Shown one piece after another: positions 58,047-64,000 of a DNA stretch of 64,000 bases. The stretch lies in the NCBI GenBank assembly GCA_001899175.1, contig MKVH01000013.1, forward strand, positions 124,001 to 188,000, given 5' to 3'. The stretch comes from Candidatus Kapaibacterium thiocyanatum. Its GTDB lineage: Bacteria; Bacteroidota; Ignavibacteria; Kapaibacteriales; Kapaibacteriaceae. The notes under the pieces were generated by a model. It searched no databases. It had not been told where the DNA came from and was given only the letters and a program-made list of their open reading frames with translations. How positions within the stretch are numbered: position 1 is the stretch's first letter; each line of letters starts with the position of its first letter. A program made the translations under genes and the position numbers.

Positions 58047-58970
58047 TTACGTGGCTGTAGGTCGGTCAGTAAGAATACGTCGGAGCACCGCCATGCGCAC
58101 GGCTACGCCATGCGAGACCTGACGGTGGATGAGGGTCTGGGGAAGATCGAGGACGTCGGCATCGGCTTCCACGCCGACGTTGACGGGTCCGGGATGGATG
58201 ACGACGGTATCGGGATGCGCCAGGGCACGATCGAGCGTCAGCGCGTATCGGCTGCGATAGTCGTCGAACGACGGTACGATGACGTCAGTCATGCGCTCGC
58301 GCTGGATGCGCAGGAGGTTGATGACCTGGGCCCACTCCAGAGCGTCCGAAATGGACTCGAAGCGCAGGAGGGAACGTATGTCGTCGTCCTCGCCCATCAA
58401 TGCGGGTGGAGCGCAGACGGCGACATCGGCACCGAGTTTGGTGAAGACGTCGATGTTGGAACGCGCCACGCGGCTGTGGCGGATGTCGCCTACGATGCAG
58501 ATACGCATTCCTTCCAGCGTACCACAGCGTTCCATCAGTGCGGAAGCGTCGAGCAGTGCCTGCGTGGGGTGGGCCAGCGATCCTTCGCCGGCATTGATGA
58601 CGGACATCGCCGTATACGAGGCGACGGTTTCGTGCGTGCCGTTATCGGCATGACGCAGGACGATGGCGTCGAAGCCCATGGCTTCGATCGTCAGGACCGT
58701 TTCGCGCAAGGTCTCCCCTTTTTCCACGCTGCTGCCCGACGGCTGGAACAGGACGGTATCCGCGCCCAGGCGATGGGCGGCCGTCTCGAACGATAGTCTG
58801 GTGCGGGTGGAAGCCTCGAAAAAGGCGAGAACGACACGTCTCCCGAAGGCCACGTCATGCTGCTGTGGCTTCAGGCCGTTGCTGGAAAGATATCCATGCG
58901 CCTCGCGGATAATGTCGAGGACGTCATTGGAGGTCAGCGTACGGGTGGACAACAGGTGCGAAACCGGCAT
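58047..58970 (-). CDS. pyrB: Aspartate carbamoyltransferase catalytic subunit
   Basis: A 307-residue ATCase. The carbamoyl-phosphate motif is STRTRLSFE (54-62) and the aspartate site LAHPTQALLDA near 130-140. It makes carbamoyl aspartate in pyrimidine synthesis. The ATG at 58970 was chosen over a TTG 21 bp upstream because it follows a TAAATTTG box by only 5 bp. It follows the HU terminator, so it needs its own promoter. Confidence 0.95.
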   Translation of the reverse strand: MPVSHLLSTRTLTSNDVLDIIREAHGYLSSNGLKPQQHDVAFGRRVVLAFFEASTRTRLSFETAAHRLGADTVLFQPSGSSVEKGETLRETVLTIEAMGFDAIVLRHADNGTHETVASYTAMSVINAGEGSLAHPTQALLDASALMERCGTLEGMRICIVGDIRHSRVARSNIDVFTKLGADVAVCAPPALMGEDDDIRSLLRFESISDALEWAQVINLLRIQRERMTDVIVPSFDDYRSRYALTLDRALAHPDTVVIHPGPVNVGVEADADVLDLPQTLIHRQVSHGVAVRMAVLRRILTDRPTAT

Positions 58971-58975
58971 GAGTG

Positions 58976-58983
58976 CAAATTTA
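58976..58983 (-). promoter_or_regulatory. Possible -7 element of pyrB (leaderless candidate)
   Basis: TAAATTTG on the minus strand is an exact TAnnTTTG match ending 5 bp before the pyrB ATG, between the HU terminator and the gene. A TTG lies 15 bp upstream, too close for the usual spacing. If used, it would give a leaderless message. Weak without the -33 element. Confidence 0.3.
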
Positions 58984-59017
58984 CCATTCAACGTCGAGCA
59001 ATCGGTACGGACAGGGC

Positions 59018-59042
59018 AAAAAAAAGCCCGCCAATGGCGGGC
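59018..59042 (-). terminator. Rho-independent terminator of the HU gene
   Basis: A GC-rich hairpin on the minus strand (GCCCGCC / GGCGGGC, 3-nt loop) is followed by eight T. It lies 17 bp after the HU stop and ends about 48 bp before pyrB. A clean intrinsic terminator. Confidence 0.9.
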
Positions 59043-59059
59043 TTCATGTCAAGCTCGGC

Positions 59060-59404
59060 TTACTTCTTCTTGCCCTTGGCGGCTGCCTTCTTCGGAGCGG
59101 CTGCCTTCTTCGGAGCACCGGCCTTCTTCTCGCCATTGGCGATGGCCTTCAGCTCGCTGCCTGCCGTGAACTTCGGAACCTTGCGAGCGGCGATCTTGAT
59201 GGATTCGCCCGTACGCGGGTTCTTGCCCTTGCGAGCGGCGCGCTTGGAGACACCGAACGTACCGAAACCGATGAGCGATACGGAACCGCCCTTGCCGATT
59301 TCGGACTTGATGGCGTTCAGAGCCGCTACCAGTGCGGCATCGGCCTGCGTCTTCGGCAGACCGGCACCCGAAGCGATCGCTTCGATCAACTCAGCTTTAT
59401 TCAT
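59060..59404 (-). CDS. hup: HU family DNA-binding protein with basic tail
   Basis: A 114-residue HU/IHF protein. The core (1-90) has MNKAELIEAIASGAG, the GFGTFGVSKRAARKGKNPRTG arm and IKIAARKVPKF. A C-terminal tail of about 22 residues repeats AAAPKKAAAKG-type Lys/Ala/Pro, as seen in some Actinobacterial and Chlamydial HU proteins. It bends and packs DNA. It has its own promoter and a DnaA box upstream and its own terminator. Confidence 0.93.
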   Translation of the reverse strand: MNKAELIEAIASGAGLPKTQADAALVAALNAIKSEIGKGGSVSLIGFGTFGVSKRAARKGKNPRTGESIKIAARKVPKFTAGSELKAIANGEKKAGAPKKAAAPKKAAAKGKKK

Positions 59405-59445
59405 TTGTACCCCACAAAAAGCTGTTGAAAAAAATACTTGCGGCA

Positions 59446-59477
59446 CGAAAATATCAAGTGCCCATCGGGTTCCGCAA
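59446..59477 (-). promoter_or_regulatory. Bacteroidota-like promoter of the HU gene
   Basis: On the minus strand, TTG (59475-59477), 21 bp spacer, TATTTTCG (59446-59453), 41 bp before the HU ATG. The -7 element has one change from TAnnTTTG. Same form as the element in front of yceD. Activity inferred. Confidence 0.55.
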
Positions 59478-59484
59478 GCACGAG

Positions 59485-59493
59485 TTATCCACA
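59485..59493 (+). promoter_or_regulatory. DnaA box next to the HU promoter
   Basis: A perfect consensus DnaA box, TTATCCACA, 7 bp upstream of the -33 element of the HU promoter and 80 bp before the HU ATG. The position is well suited to regulation by DnaA. Seen directly; binding inferred. Confidence 0.5.
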
Positions 59494-59507
59494 ATCCTAG
59501 ATTTTAT

Positions 59508-59561
59508 GGGGCTTCCCGGGGGGAGGTACTCCCGAAACCGCCTGTTCATGGGGGTTTGGGG
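59508..59561 (+). other. G-rich stretch between HU and pgpA
   Basis: Four G-runs (4, 6, 5 and 4 long) on the plus strand within 54 bp between the HU and pgpA genes. The loop between runs two and three is too long for a canonical quadruplex. A 5-bp hairpin (GGGAG/CTCCC) lies inside. Otherwise nothing coding is seen in this 163-bp gap apart from the HU promoter and DnaA box. Confidence 0.3.
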
Positions 59562-59567
59562 AGGCCG

Positions 59568-60101
59568 TCAGGGCAGCGGACGGCCATTCGACACGACCAA
59601 CGACACGAGCACGACCTGCAACGCGATGAAGCCGAGATGCAGGCACAGAGCCGCAAAACAGCCGGCGAGCGCGTCGTCGGCCATGACGCTCCATGCCTCC
59701 GTACGCCCGTTGATGACGGATAACGGCCAGGGTTTGCGGATGTCGAACAGGCGGAACAGGACGATGCCCCCGAACCACCACCAGACGGACATATAGGCAT
59801 AGGGCAGCACGAGGACGAGGCTCATTCCCATGGCTTCGTCGATGACGACGGCCGATGGATCGCTCCCCCACCCCGCCTGCACGCGTGGAACGCTCCACAG
59901 TCCGAGGAGACCGAAGACGACTGCCAGAGCGAGGTAGACGTACTGGAGTGTGGCGATGTCGGCCGGGACGAGGATGGCCGGAAGAGCCACGGCGACACTG
60001 CACCACGTACCAGGTGCGACCGGCAGGTAGCCGAGGCCGAGTACGCTGGCAACGATGGCTGCTGGCGACGTGCGCGATGTCGCCTGTACGTCAGGATTCA
60101 C
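59568..60101 (-). CDS. pgpA: Phosphatidylglycerophosphatase A
   Basis: A 177-residue PgpA (DUF64-type) protein with about four transmembrane helices. The family motif GLGYLPVAPGTWCS (residues about 21-34) and VIDEAMGM near 80 carry the catalytic acids. It removes phosphate from phosphatidylglycerophosphate, the step after pgsA. The start was set at GTG 60101 because it gives the family N-terminus and overlaps the pgsA stop by 11 bp; no good ATG exists. Confidence 0.85.
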   Translation of the reverse strand: MNPDVQATSRTSPAAIVASVLGLGYLPVAPGTWCSVAVALPAILVPADIATLQYVYLALAVVFGLLGLWSVPRVQAGWGSDPSAVVIDEAMGMSLVLVLPYAYMSVWWWFGGIVLFRLFDIRKPWPLSVINGRTEAWSVMADDALAGCFAALCLHLGFIALQVVLVSLVVSNGRPLP

Positions 60102-60675
60102 GGCGGAACATCGTTCTGTTGTCGAGGACGTATTCGACGGCGGTCCACAACGTGAACAGCGTGATACCGAGAATGGCCAGATAGGTCGGGGTCGAGTAGA
60201 GCAGCCTGTATGCATCCGATGCCGCCGGTTCCGAAAGCACGTGGCGGGCCCACATGAGGATGAGGACGTAGGCGATGAATGCCATCTGGAGGAAGGTCTT
60301 GACCTTCGCGCTCCGACTGGTGACGAGCGGCTTCCCTTCCGCCGATGCGAGGCTTCGCAGAGCCGTGGTACCGAAGTCGCGGACGACGATGATGATGACC
60401 ATCCACAGCGGCATGATGTCGTGCACGAAGAAGACGACGAAGGCCGCAGTCGTCAATACCTTGTCTGCGAGCGGGTCGAGATAGACGCCCAGCTCGGTCA
60501 CCTCTCCGTATTTCCGTGCGAGCAGACCGTCGAAGTAGTCGGAGACGGCTCCGACGATGAAGAGAACCGCCGCGACGTTGATCGCCCAGGCCGTATCGGT
60601 CAGGGCGAAGACGAGGAAGATCGGCGCGATGAAGAGTCGTGCGAGTGTGATGATGTTGGCGATGGTGAACGTCAC
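60091..60675 (-). CDS. pgsA: CDP-diacylglycerol-glycerol-3-phosphate 3-phosphatidyltransferase
   Basis: A 194-residue CDP-alcohol phosphatidyltransferase with the motif DG-x2-AR-x8-G-x3-D-x3-D seen in DYFDGLLARKYGEV followed by LGVYLDPLADK. Five or six transmembrane helices. It makes phosphatidylglycerophosphate, next to the phosphatase pgpA. I chose GTG 60675 (overlapping the tpiA stop as GTGA, giving the usual FTIANIITLARL start); the ATG at 60690 is an alternative. Confidence 0.88.
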   Translation of the reverse strand: MTFTIANIITLARLFIAPIFLVFALTDTAWAINVAAVLFIVGAVSDYFDGLLARKYGEVTELGVYLDPLADKVLTTAAFVVFFVHDIMPLWMVIIIVVRDFGTTALRSLASAEGKPLVTSRSAKVKTFLQMAFIAYVLILMWARHVLSEPAASDAYRLLYSTPTYLAILGITLFTLWTAVEYVLDNRTMFRRES

Positions 60676-61445
60676 GCCGTTCCCCCGCATTCGCGTGCCG
60701 CCGCCGCGACGATGGTTGCGAAGACGTCGGCCTTGAGCGAAGCCCCGCCGACGAGTGCACCATTGATATCCGGACATGCGAAGAGCTCCGCCGCATTCTC
60801 GGACGTGACGCTGCCGCCGTAGAGGATGGCCGTATCGCAGCCGTTCGATACCAGGAGTGTGCGAATCCTGTCGTGGACTTCCTGCGCCTGACCTGGTGTG
60901 GCCGCGAGGCCCGTACCGATGGCCCATACGGGTTCGTAGGCGATGATACTGGACCTGATGGCCGCGGCACCCGCTCCGGTGATGAGGGCGCTGATCTGAC
61001 GCGTGATGACGTCTGCCGTGATACCCGCTTCGCGTTCGCTCAGTGTTTCGCCCACGCAGGCGATGGGAAGCATTCCTGCATCGAGGACGGCCTTCAGCTT
61101 CCGGGCAACGACGTCGTTCGTCTCATGCTGGTCACGCCGGCGTTCGGAATGCCCGACGATGACGGCGCCACAACCGATTGCCTCGAGCATCAATGCCGAA
61201 ATCTCGCCCGTATAGGCACCCGACGGTTCGTGATGACAGTTCTGTGCGCCGATCTTCATACCACTGTCACCGATAGCGGCGAGGGCACCGGCGATGCCGG
61301 TGTAGGGCGGACAGAGAATGACGTCGACTCCACGACCGATGGCGTCCGCGACGCGTGCATCGCCTGCGAGCGATGTCGCCAGCGAAGCTCCCTGCTGCGG
61401 AAGCGTATTCATCTTCCAGTTTCCTGTCACGATCATAGGTTTCAT
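60672..61445 (-). CDS. tpiA: Triose-phosphate isomerase
   Basis: A 257-residue TIM-barrel enzyme interconverting the two triose phosphates. Lys11 (GNWKMN), His100 (VGHSERR) and the catalytic Glu172 (AYEPVWAIGTG) are present, as is the GGSV phosphate loop near the end. The ATG overlaps the lptC stop by 4 bp. Glycolysis gene embedded among envelope genes. Confidence 0.96.
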   Translation of the reverse strand: MKPMIVTGNWKMNTLPQQGASLATSLAGDARVADAIGRGVDVILCPPYTGIAGALAAIGDSGMKIGAQNCHHEPSGAYTGEISALMLEAIGCGAVIVGHSERRRDQHETNDVVARKLKAVLDAGMLPIACVGETLSEREAGITADVITRQISALITGAGAAAIRSSIIAYEPVWAIGTGLAATPGQAQEVHDRIRTLLVSNGCDTAILYGGSVTSENAAELFACPDINGALVGGASLKADVFATIVAAAARECGGTA

Positions 61446-61987
61446 CGTTGCTCTCCACGAACCCTGAACTTGAAAATGCGATAGGAGGTGAGATACTGGT
61501 CCGACTCGAAGCCCTCGCCTTCGATGGTTTCCTTCGGCGATACGATACGGACGTATTCGGTGGTTGAGAACCGCTCGCGGCTGTTGTCCCATACGAGTCT
61601 CGTCGTCGACAGTGACGTACGCGAGCTGTCGGACCATACGATGACGTTACCGATGGCGACCATGTTCTTCGTCCTGTCGTCGATGATGGCACTGTCGGCC
61701 GTAAGGCGCGCCATGCGTCGTCCGCTCGTGGCGCTGAAGAAATCGACGATGACCGTATCCCCGAGCGTCGTTTCCTGCCTGTCTTCCCAGAGCCTCGCCA
61801 CTGCCGACTGCAGAATGGCCTTTGTACGGATCGAGTCCGTGAATCTCACACGCACATTGTAGGAGATATGCGCCGGCTGCCCTTCCGTGGAGTCGGGTCC
61901 ACGGCGTACCGGACCCGAATGCTGATAGCATCCCGCGAGGCCTGCCGTCACGGCGAGCGCGACGAGAAGAACGAGCGGGCGCCTCAT
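61442..61987 (-). CDS. lptC: LPS export protein LptC
   Basis: A 181-residue LptC-like protein with a lipobox (TAGLAGC, Cys20) and a beta-jellyroll pattern: VDFFSATSGRRMARLTADSAII, GNVIVWSDSSRTSLSTTRLVW, and SPKETIEGEGFESDQYL, where EGEGF is the common end motif. It bridges the LptB2FG pump to LptA in the periplasm. It overlaps kdsA and tpiA by 4 bp each. Confidence 0.82.
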   Translation of the reverse strand: MRRPLVLLVALAVTAGLAGCYQHSGPVRRGPDSTEGQPAHISYNVRVRFTDSIRTKAILQSAVARLWEDRQETTLGDTVIVDFFSATSGRRMARLTADSAIIDDRTKNMVAIGNVIVWSDSSRTSLSTTRLVWDNSRERFSTTEYVRIVSPKETIEGEGFESDQYLTSYRIFKFRVRGEQR

Positions 61988-62769
61988 CGGCCGATGCTCC
62001 AGTGCGCCAGGACGGAACGCAGGAAATCGCCGGAGCGTTCGAGCGGAAGCTGCGTCGCCGCATCGCTCTTCGCATTGGCGGGATCGGGATGGGTCTCGAA
62101 GAACAGACCGTCGACGCCGACCGCCGCAGCGGCACGGGCGAGCGCCGGGATGAATTCCGGACGTCCGCCGCTCTGCGCACCTGCCGACGGTTGCTGGACG
62201 GAGTGCGTGGCGTCGAAGATCACCGGAAATCCCGTGGCCTTCATCGTGACGAGACCGCGGAAATCCACGACGAGATCATGGTATCCGAAGGACGTTCCCC
62301 GCTCGGTGAGCCAGACGGAATCGTTCCCTGCTGCGACGACCTTCGCTGCGGCCTTGGCCATATCGTCGGGCGCCATGAACTGTGCCTTCTTGATGTTCAC
62401 CGTCTTTCCCGTGGCTGCGGCCGCTTCGAGAAGTGACGTCTGACGGCTCAGGAATGCCGGTATCTGGAGCACGTCGACGTATTCCGCCGCATGTGCGGCT
62501 TCCGCGTCGGCATGGATGTCTGTGAGTACGGGCAGGCCGAAGTCGCGTCCCACTTCCGCGAGATAGGACAATGCCTGCTCGTCGCCGATACCCTGGAAGC
62601 TGCCGGAGCTGGTACGGTTCGCCTTGCGGTACGATCCCTTGAAGACCAGTTGTACGGGCAGATCGCGGGTAATGGTCAGCAGATGGTCCGCGACGGTGCG
62701 TACGAGATCTCGCGATTCCACCAGACAGGGGCCGGCGATCACGAGCAAACGGGAGGAGTCTACGTGCAT
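61984..62769 (-). CDS. kdsA: 3-deoxy-8-phosphooctulonate synthase
   Basis: A 261-residue KDO-8-phosphate synthase for LPS inner-core synthesis. GPCLVESRD (about 13-21), FKGSYRKANRTSSGSFQG, LTDIHADAEA and FDATHSVQQP match the family. The start MHVDSSRLL gives standard length. With lptC next to it, this supports a Kdo-containing LPS. It diverges from ftsK across a 102-bp gap. Confidence 0.95.
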   Translation of the reverse strand: MHVDSSRLLVIAGPCLVESRDLVRTVADHLLTITRDLPVQLVFKGSYRKANRTSSGSFQGIGDEQALSYLAEVGRDFGLPVLTDIHADAEAAHAAEYVDVLQIPAFLSRQTSLLEAAAATGKTVNIKKAQFMAPDDMAKAAAKVVAAGNDSVWLTERGTSFGYHDLVVDFRGLVTMKATGFPVIFDATHSVQQPSAGAQSGGRPEFIPALARAAAAVGVDGLFFETHPDPANAKSDAATQLPLERSGDFLRSVLAHWSIGR

Positions 62770-62843
62770 TGGTCTGTTTTTTGATGGGCAAATTATCCAA
62801 ATCCTGCGAGGCCGCGGCATACAGACCGTTGCGGAGGCCCTTC

Positions 62844-62851
62844 GTAACTTT
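62844..62851 (+). promoter_or_regulatory. Possible -7 element of ftsK
   Basis: TAACTTTG on the plus strand is an exact TAnnTTTG match, 20 bp before the ftsK ATG. No TTG is found 19-21 bp upstream (one lies 13 bp upstream), so it is weak. GAGGAAGC just before the start codon is a fair ribosome site. Confidence 0.35.
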
Positions 62852-62871
62852 GCCGCACAAGAGGAAGCATG

Positions 62872-64000
62872 CATGGCACAACGTCCTGAGAACATACCTA
62901 TCCGTCGAATCCCCCAACAGGAAAAGGCCTCAACCGAGGAGGGAGCTCCTGTGTCCGGGAGCGGACGCGTCAGGACGCCGAAGCAGGACAAGGATCTGAT
63001 ACGCCGATACCGCATCACGGCCATCCTTCTGGCCCTCACCGCGATCCTGATGCTCATCGCCCTCCTGTCGTACACGACGCATGACGAGGCGAATGCACAG
63101 TTGACCCTCCGCGACATGATCGGAGTGATCAGGGGCGACGAGGATCTGCGCGTGCGGTTCGAAACGACCCATAACTGGCTTGGCCTTCTCGGCGCGGTAC
63201 TGGCGCACTGGATGTATACGTCGACGATCGGCGTGTGGTCCATCTGCATTCCGGTCCTGATGCTGTTCTGGGCTCGCGCGCTATTCACGCATCAGCGGCT
63301 CGGCCCCCTCCTCACACGCCGCTCGATCGCCACGATCGGAACGGCGACGTTGCTGTCCGCCTTCGTTGGAACGCTGCAACTCGTACCATGGATGTTCACG
63401 ATCGACAGGGAATGGGCCGGAGCCATCGGACAGTTCATCGCCGGCGTCATCTCGCAGTTCATCGGTACGGCCGGATCGGCCGTCGTTCTGCTGGCCGCCC
63501 TTGCCTTCGCCTCCGTCATCGGGTTCGAGATCAACGTTGGTACGCTCGGTGTGCGCCTGCGGCTGCTGGTGTCGACCATGAAGGATCGATTCGCCAGGCA
63601 CAACGTTTCCGCGGCCGGAGACGACGATGCGGGCGACGACATCCTCACGGACGAGGCGACGATGGCCGCTCCGGTGAGCGATCGTGACGACAATGACTTC
63701 ATCAAGGTCGACAAGAGCGCAGGTGGTGCCGTGCTGAAGCCTCTCGGCACGGATGCGAAACCGTCACGGCAACGCAACGACGAGGAACCGGCCGAGATCA
63801 TCCGCAGGAATGCGGGTCCGCAGGCTGGCACTCCACTCGCCCCTTCCGTCCGTATCGTCCGCCCGCTGCCCAAGCCTCCTGCGACTCCACCACCGGTCGA
63901 TGAAGGTGTGGAAGAACCGTTGGAACAGCACGAAGCCGCTACACCGTCGGCCGAACAACCGGAACAGCCCAATATCCTGGACATGGATCTTGTGCAACGA
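62872..64000 (+). CDS. ftsK: DNA translocase FtsK, N-terminal part (cut by window edge)
   Basis: The first 376 codons of an FtsK/SpoIIIE-type DNA translocase, which pumps chromosome ends at the division septum. After a polar N-terminus come four transmembrane helices (about 48-66, 101-118, 122-140, 147-170 and 185-210 region), then a charged, Pro-rich linker (RPLPKPPATPPPVDE). The motor domain with Walker motifs is beyond the right edge. Identity is inferred from this layout plus the family's N-terminal pattern. Confidence 0.75.

Noticed and set aside
59508-59561. G-quadruplex
   Set aside because: The G-runs are present but one loop is about 26 nt, outside the canonical limit; kept only as a G-rich feature.

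Overview
The window is a GC-rich, gene-dense stretch of chromosome with almost all DNA coding and short intergenic gaps. The gene content points to the Bacteroidota/Chlorobiota superphylum, most likely an Ignavibacteria/Kapabacteria-type bacterium (inference). The evidence is: type IX secretion (T9SS)-like C-terminal sorting domains on secreted proteins; an ExbB-ExbD-ExbD-TonB-PstS-like-TPR cluster; bacillithiol synthase BshA; Kdo/LPS genes (kdsA, lptC), so a Gram-negative envelope; and promoters of the form TTG-N19-21-TAnnTT(T/C)G, like the Bacteroidota -33/-7 promoter. I see no rRNA, tRNA, CRISPR array, insertion sequence or prophage.

Layout. 1-4.9 kb: start of cmk (cut by the edge), a HAD phosphatase, a small membrane protein, then a sigma/anti-sigma pair running into a phosphonate-type ABC transporter (phnC-phnE, no phnD beside it) and a polyhydroxyalkanoate-system-like protein. 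5-8.5 kb: dnaE, preceded by a perfect DnaA box. 8.5-11.2 kb (minus): ECF sigma factor, anti-sigma factor, CpxP/Spy-like protein and alpha/beta hydrolase. 11.3-21.5 kb: MATE exporter, glycosyltransferase, FAD/Fe-S oxidoreductase, acyl-CoA carboxylase beta subunit, secG, TPR protein, two lipoproteins. 21.5-28.6 kb (minus): a Yej-type peptide ABC transporter operon (yejA-yejB-yejE-oppD-oppF) followed by a frameshifted T9SS-cargo pseudogene. 28.8-37.6 kb: flavin reductase-like protein, T9SS cargo with Asp-boxes, biotin carrier protein, secreted propeller-like protein, a coupled M20 peptidase/EamA/5-FTHF cyclo-ligase operon, bshA and a YigZ-family gene.

37.6-40.7 kb: a large outer-membrane protein combining a zinc-protease domain, a beta-propeller and a predicted barrel. 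40.8-47.7 kb (minus): the fatty-acid operon yceD-rpmF-plsX-fabH-fabD-fabG-acpP-fabF-rnc, much of it translationally coupled. 47.8-53.8 kb (minus): STAS protein, ExbB, two ExbD, TonB, small membrane protein, PstS-like lipoprotein, TPR protein. 53.9-59.5 kb (minus): hup, pyrB, carB, prmC. 59.6-62.8 kb (minus): kdsA-lptC-tpiA-pgsA-pgpA, mixing Kdo/LPS and phospholipid synthesis. 62.9 kb to the end: start of ftsK.

Most of the window is core housekeeping plus envelope functions. I did not find a clear new defence or mobile system. The most interesting signals are regulatory (DnaA boxes in front of dnaE and hup, a recurrent Bacteroidota-like promoter) and architectural (the protease-propeller-barrel protein, the Ton cluster with a PstS-like partner, PhnCE without PhnD).
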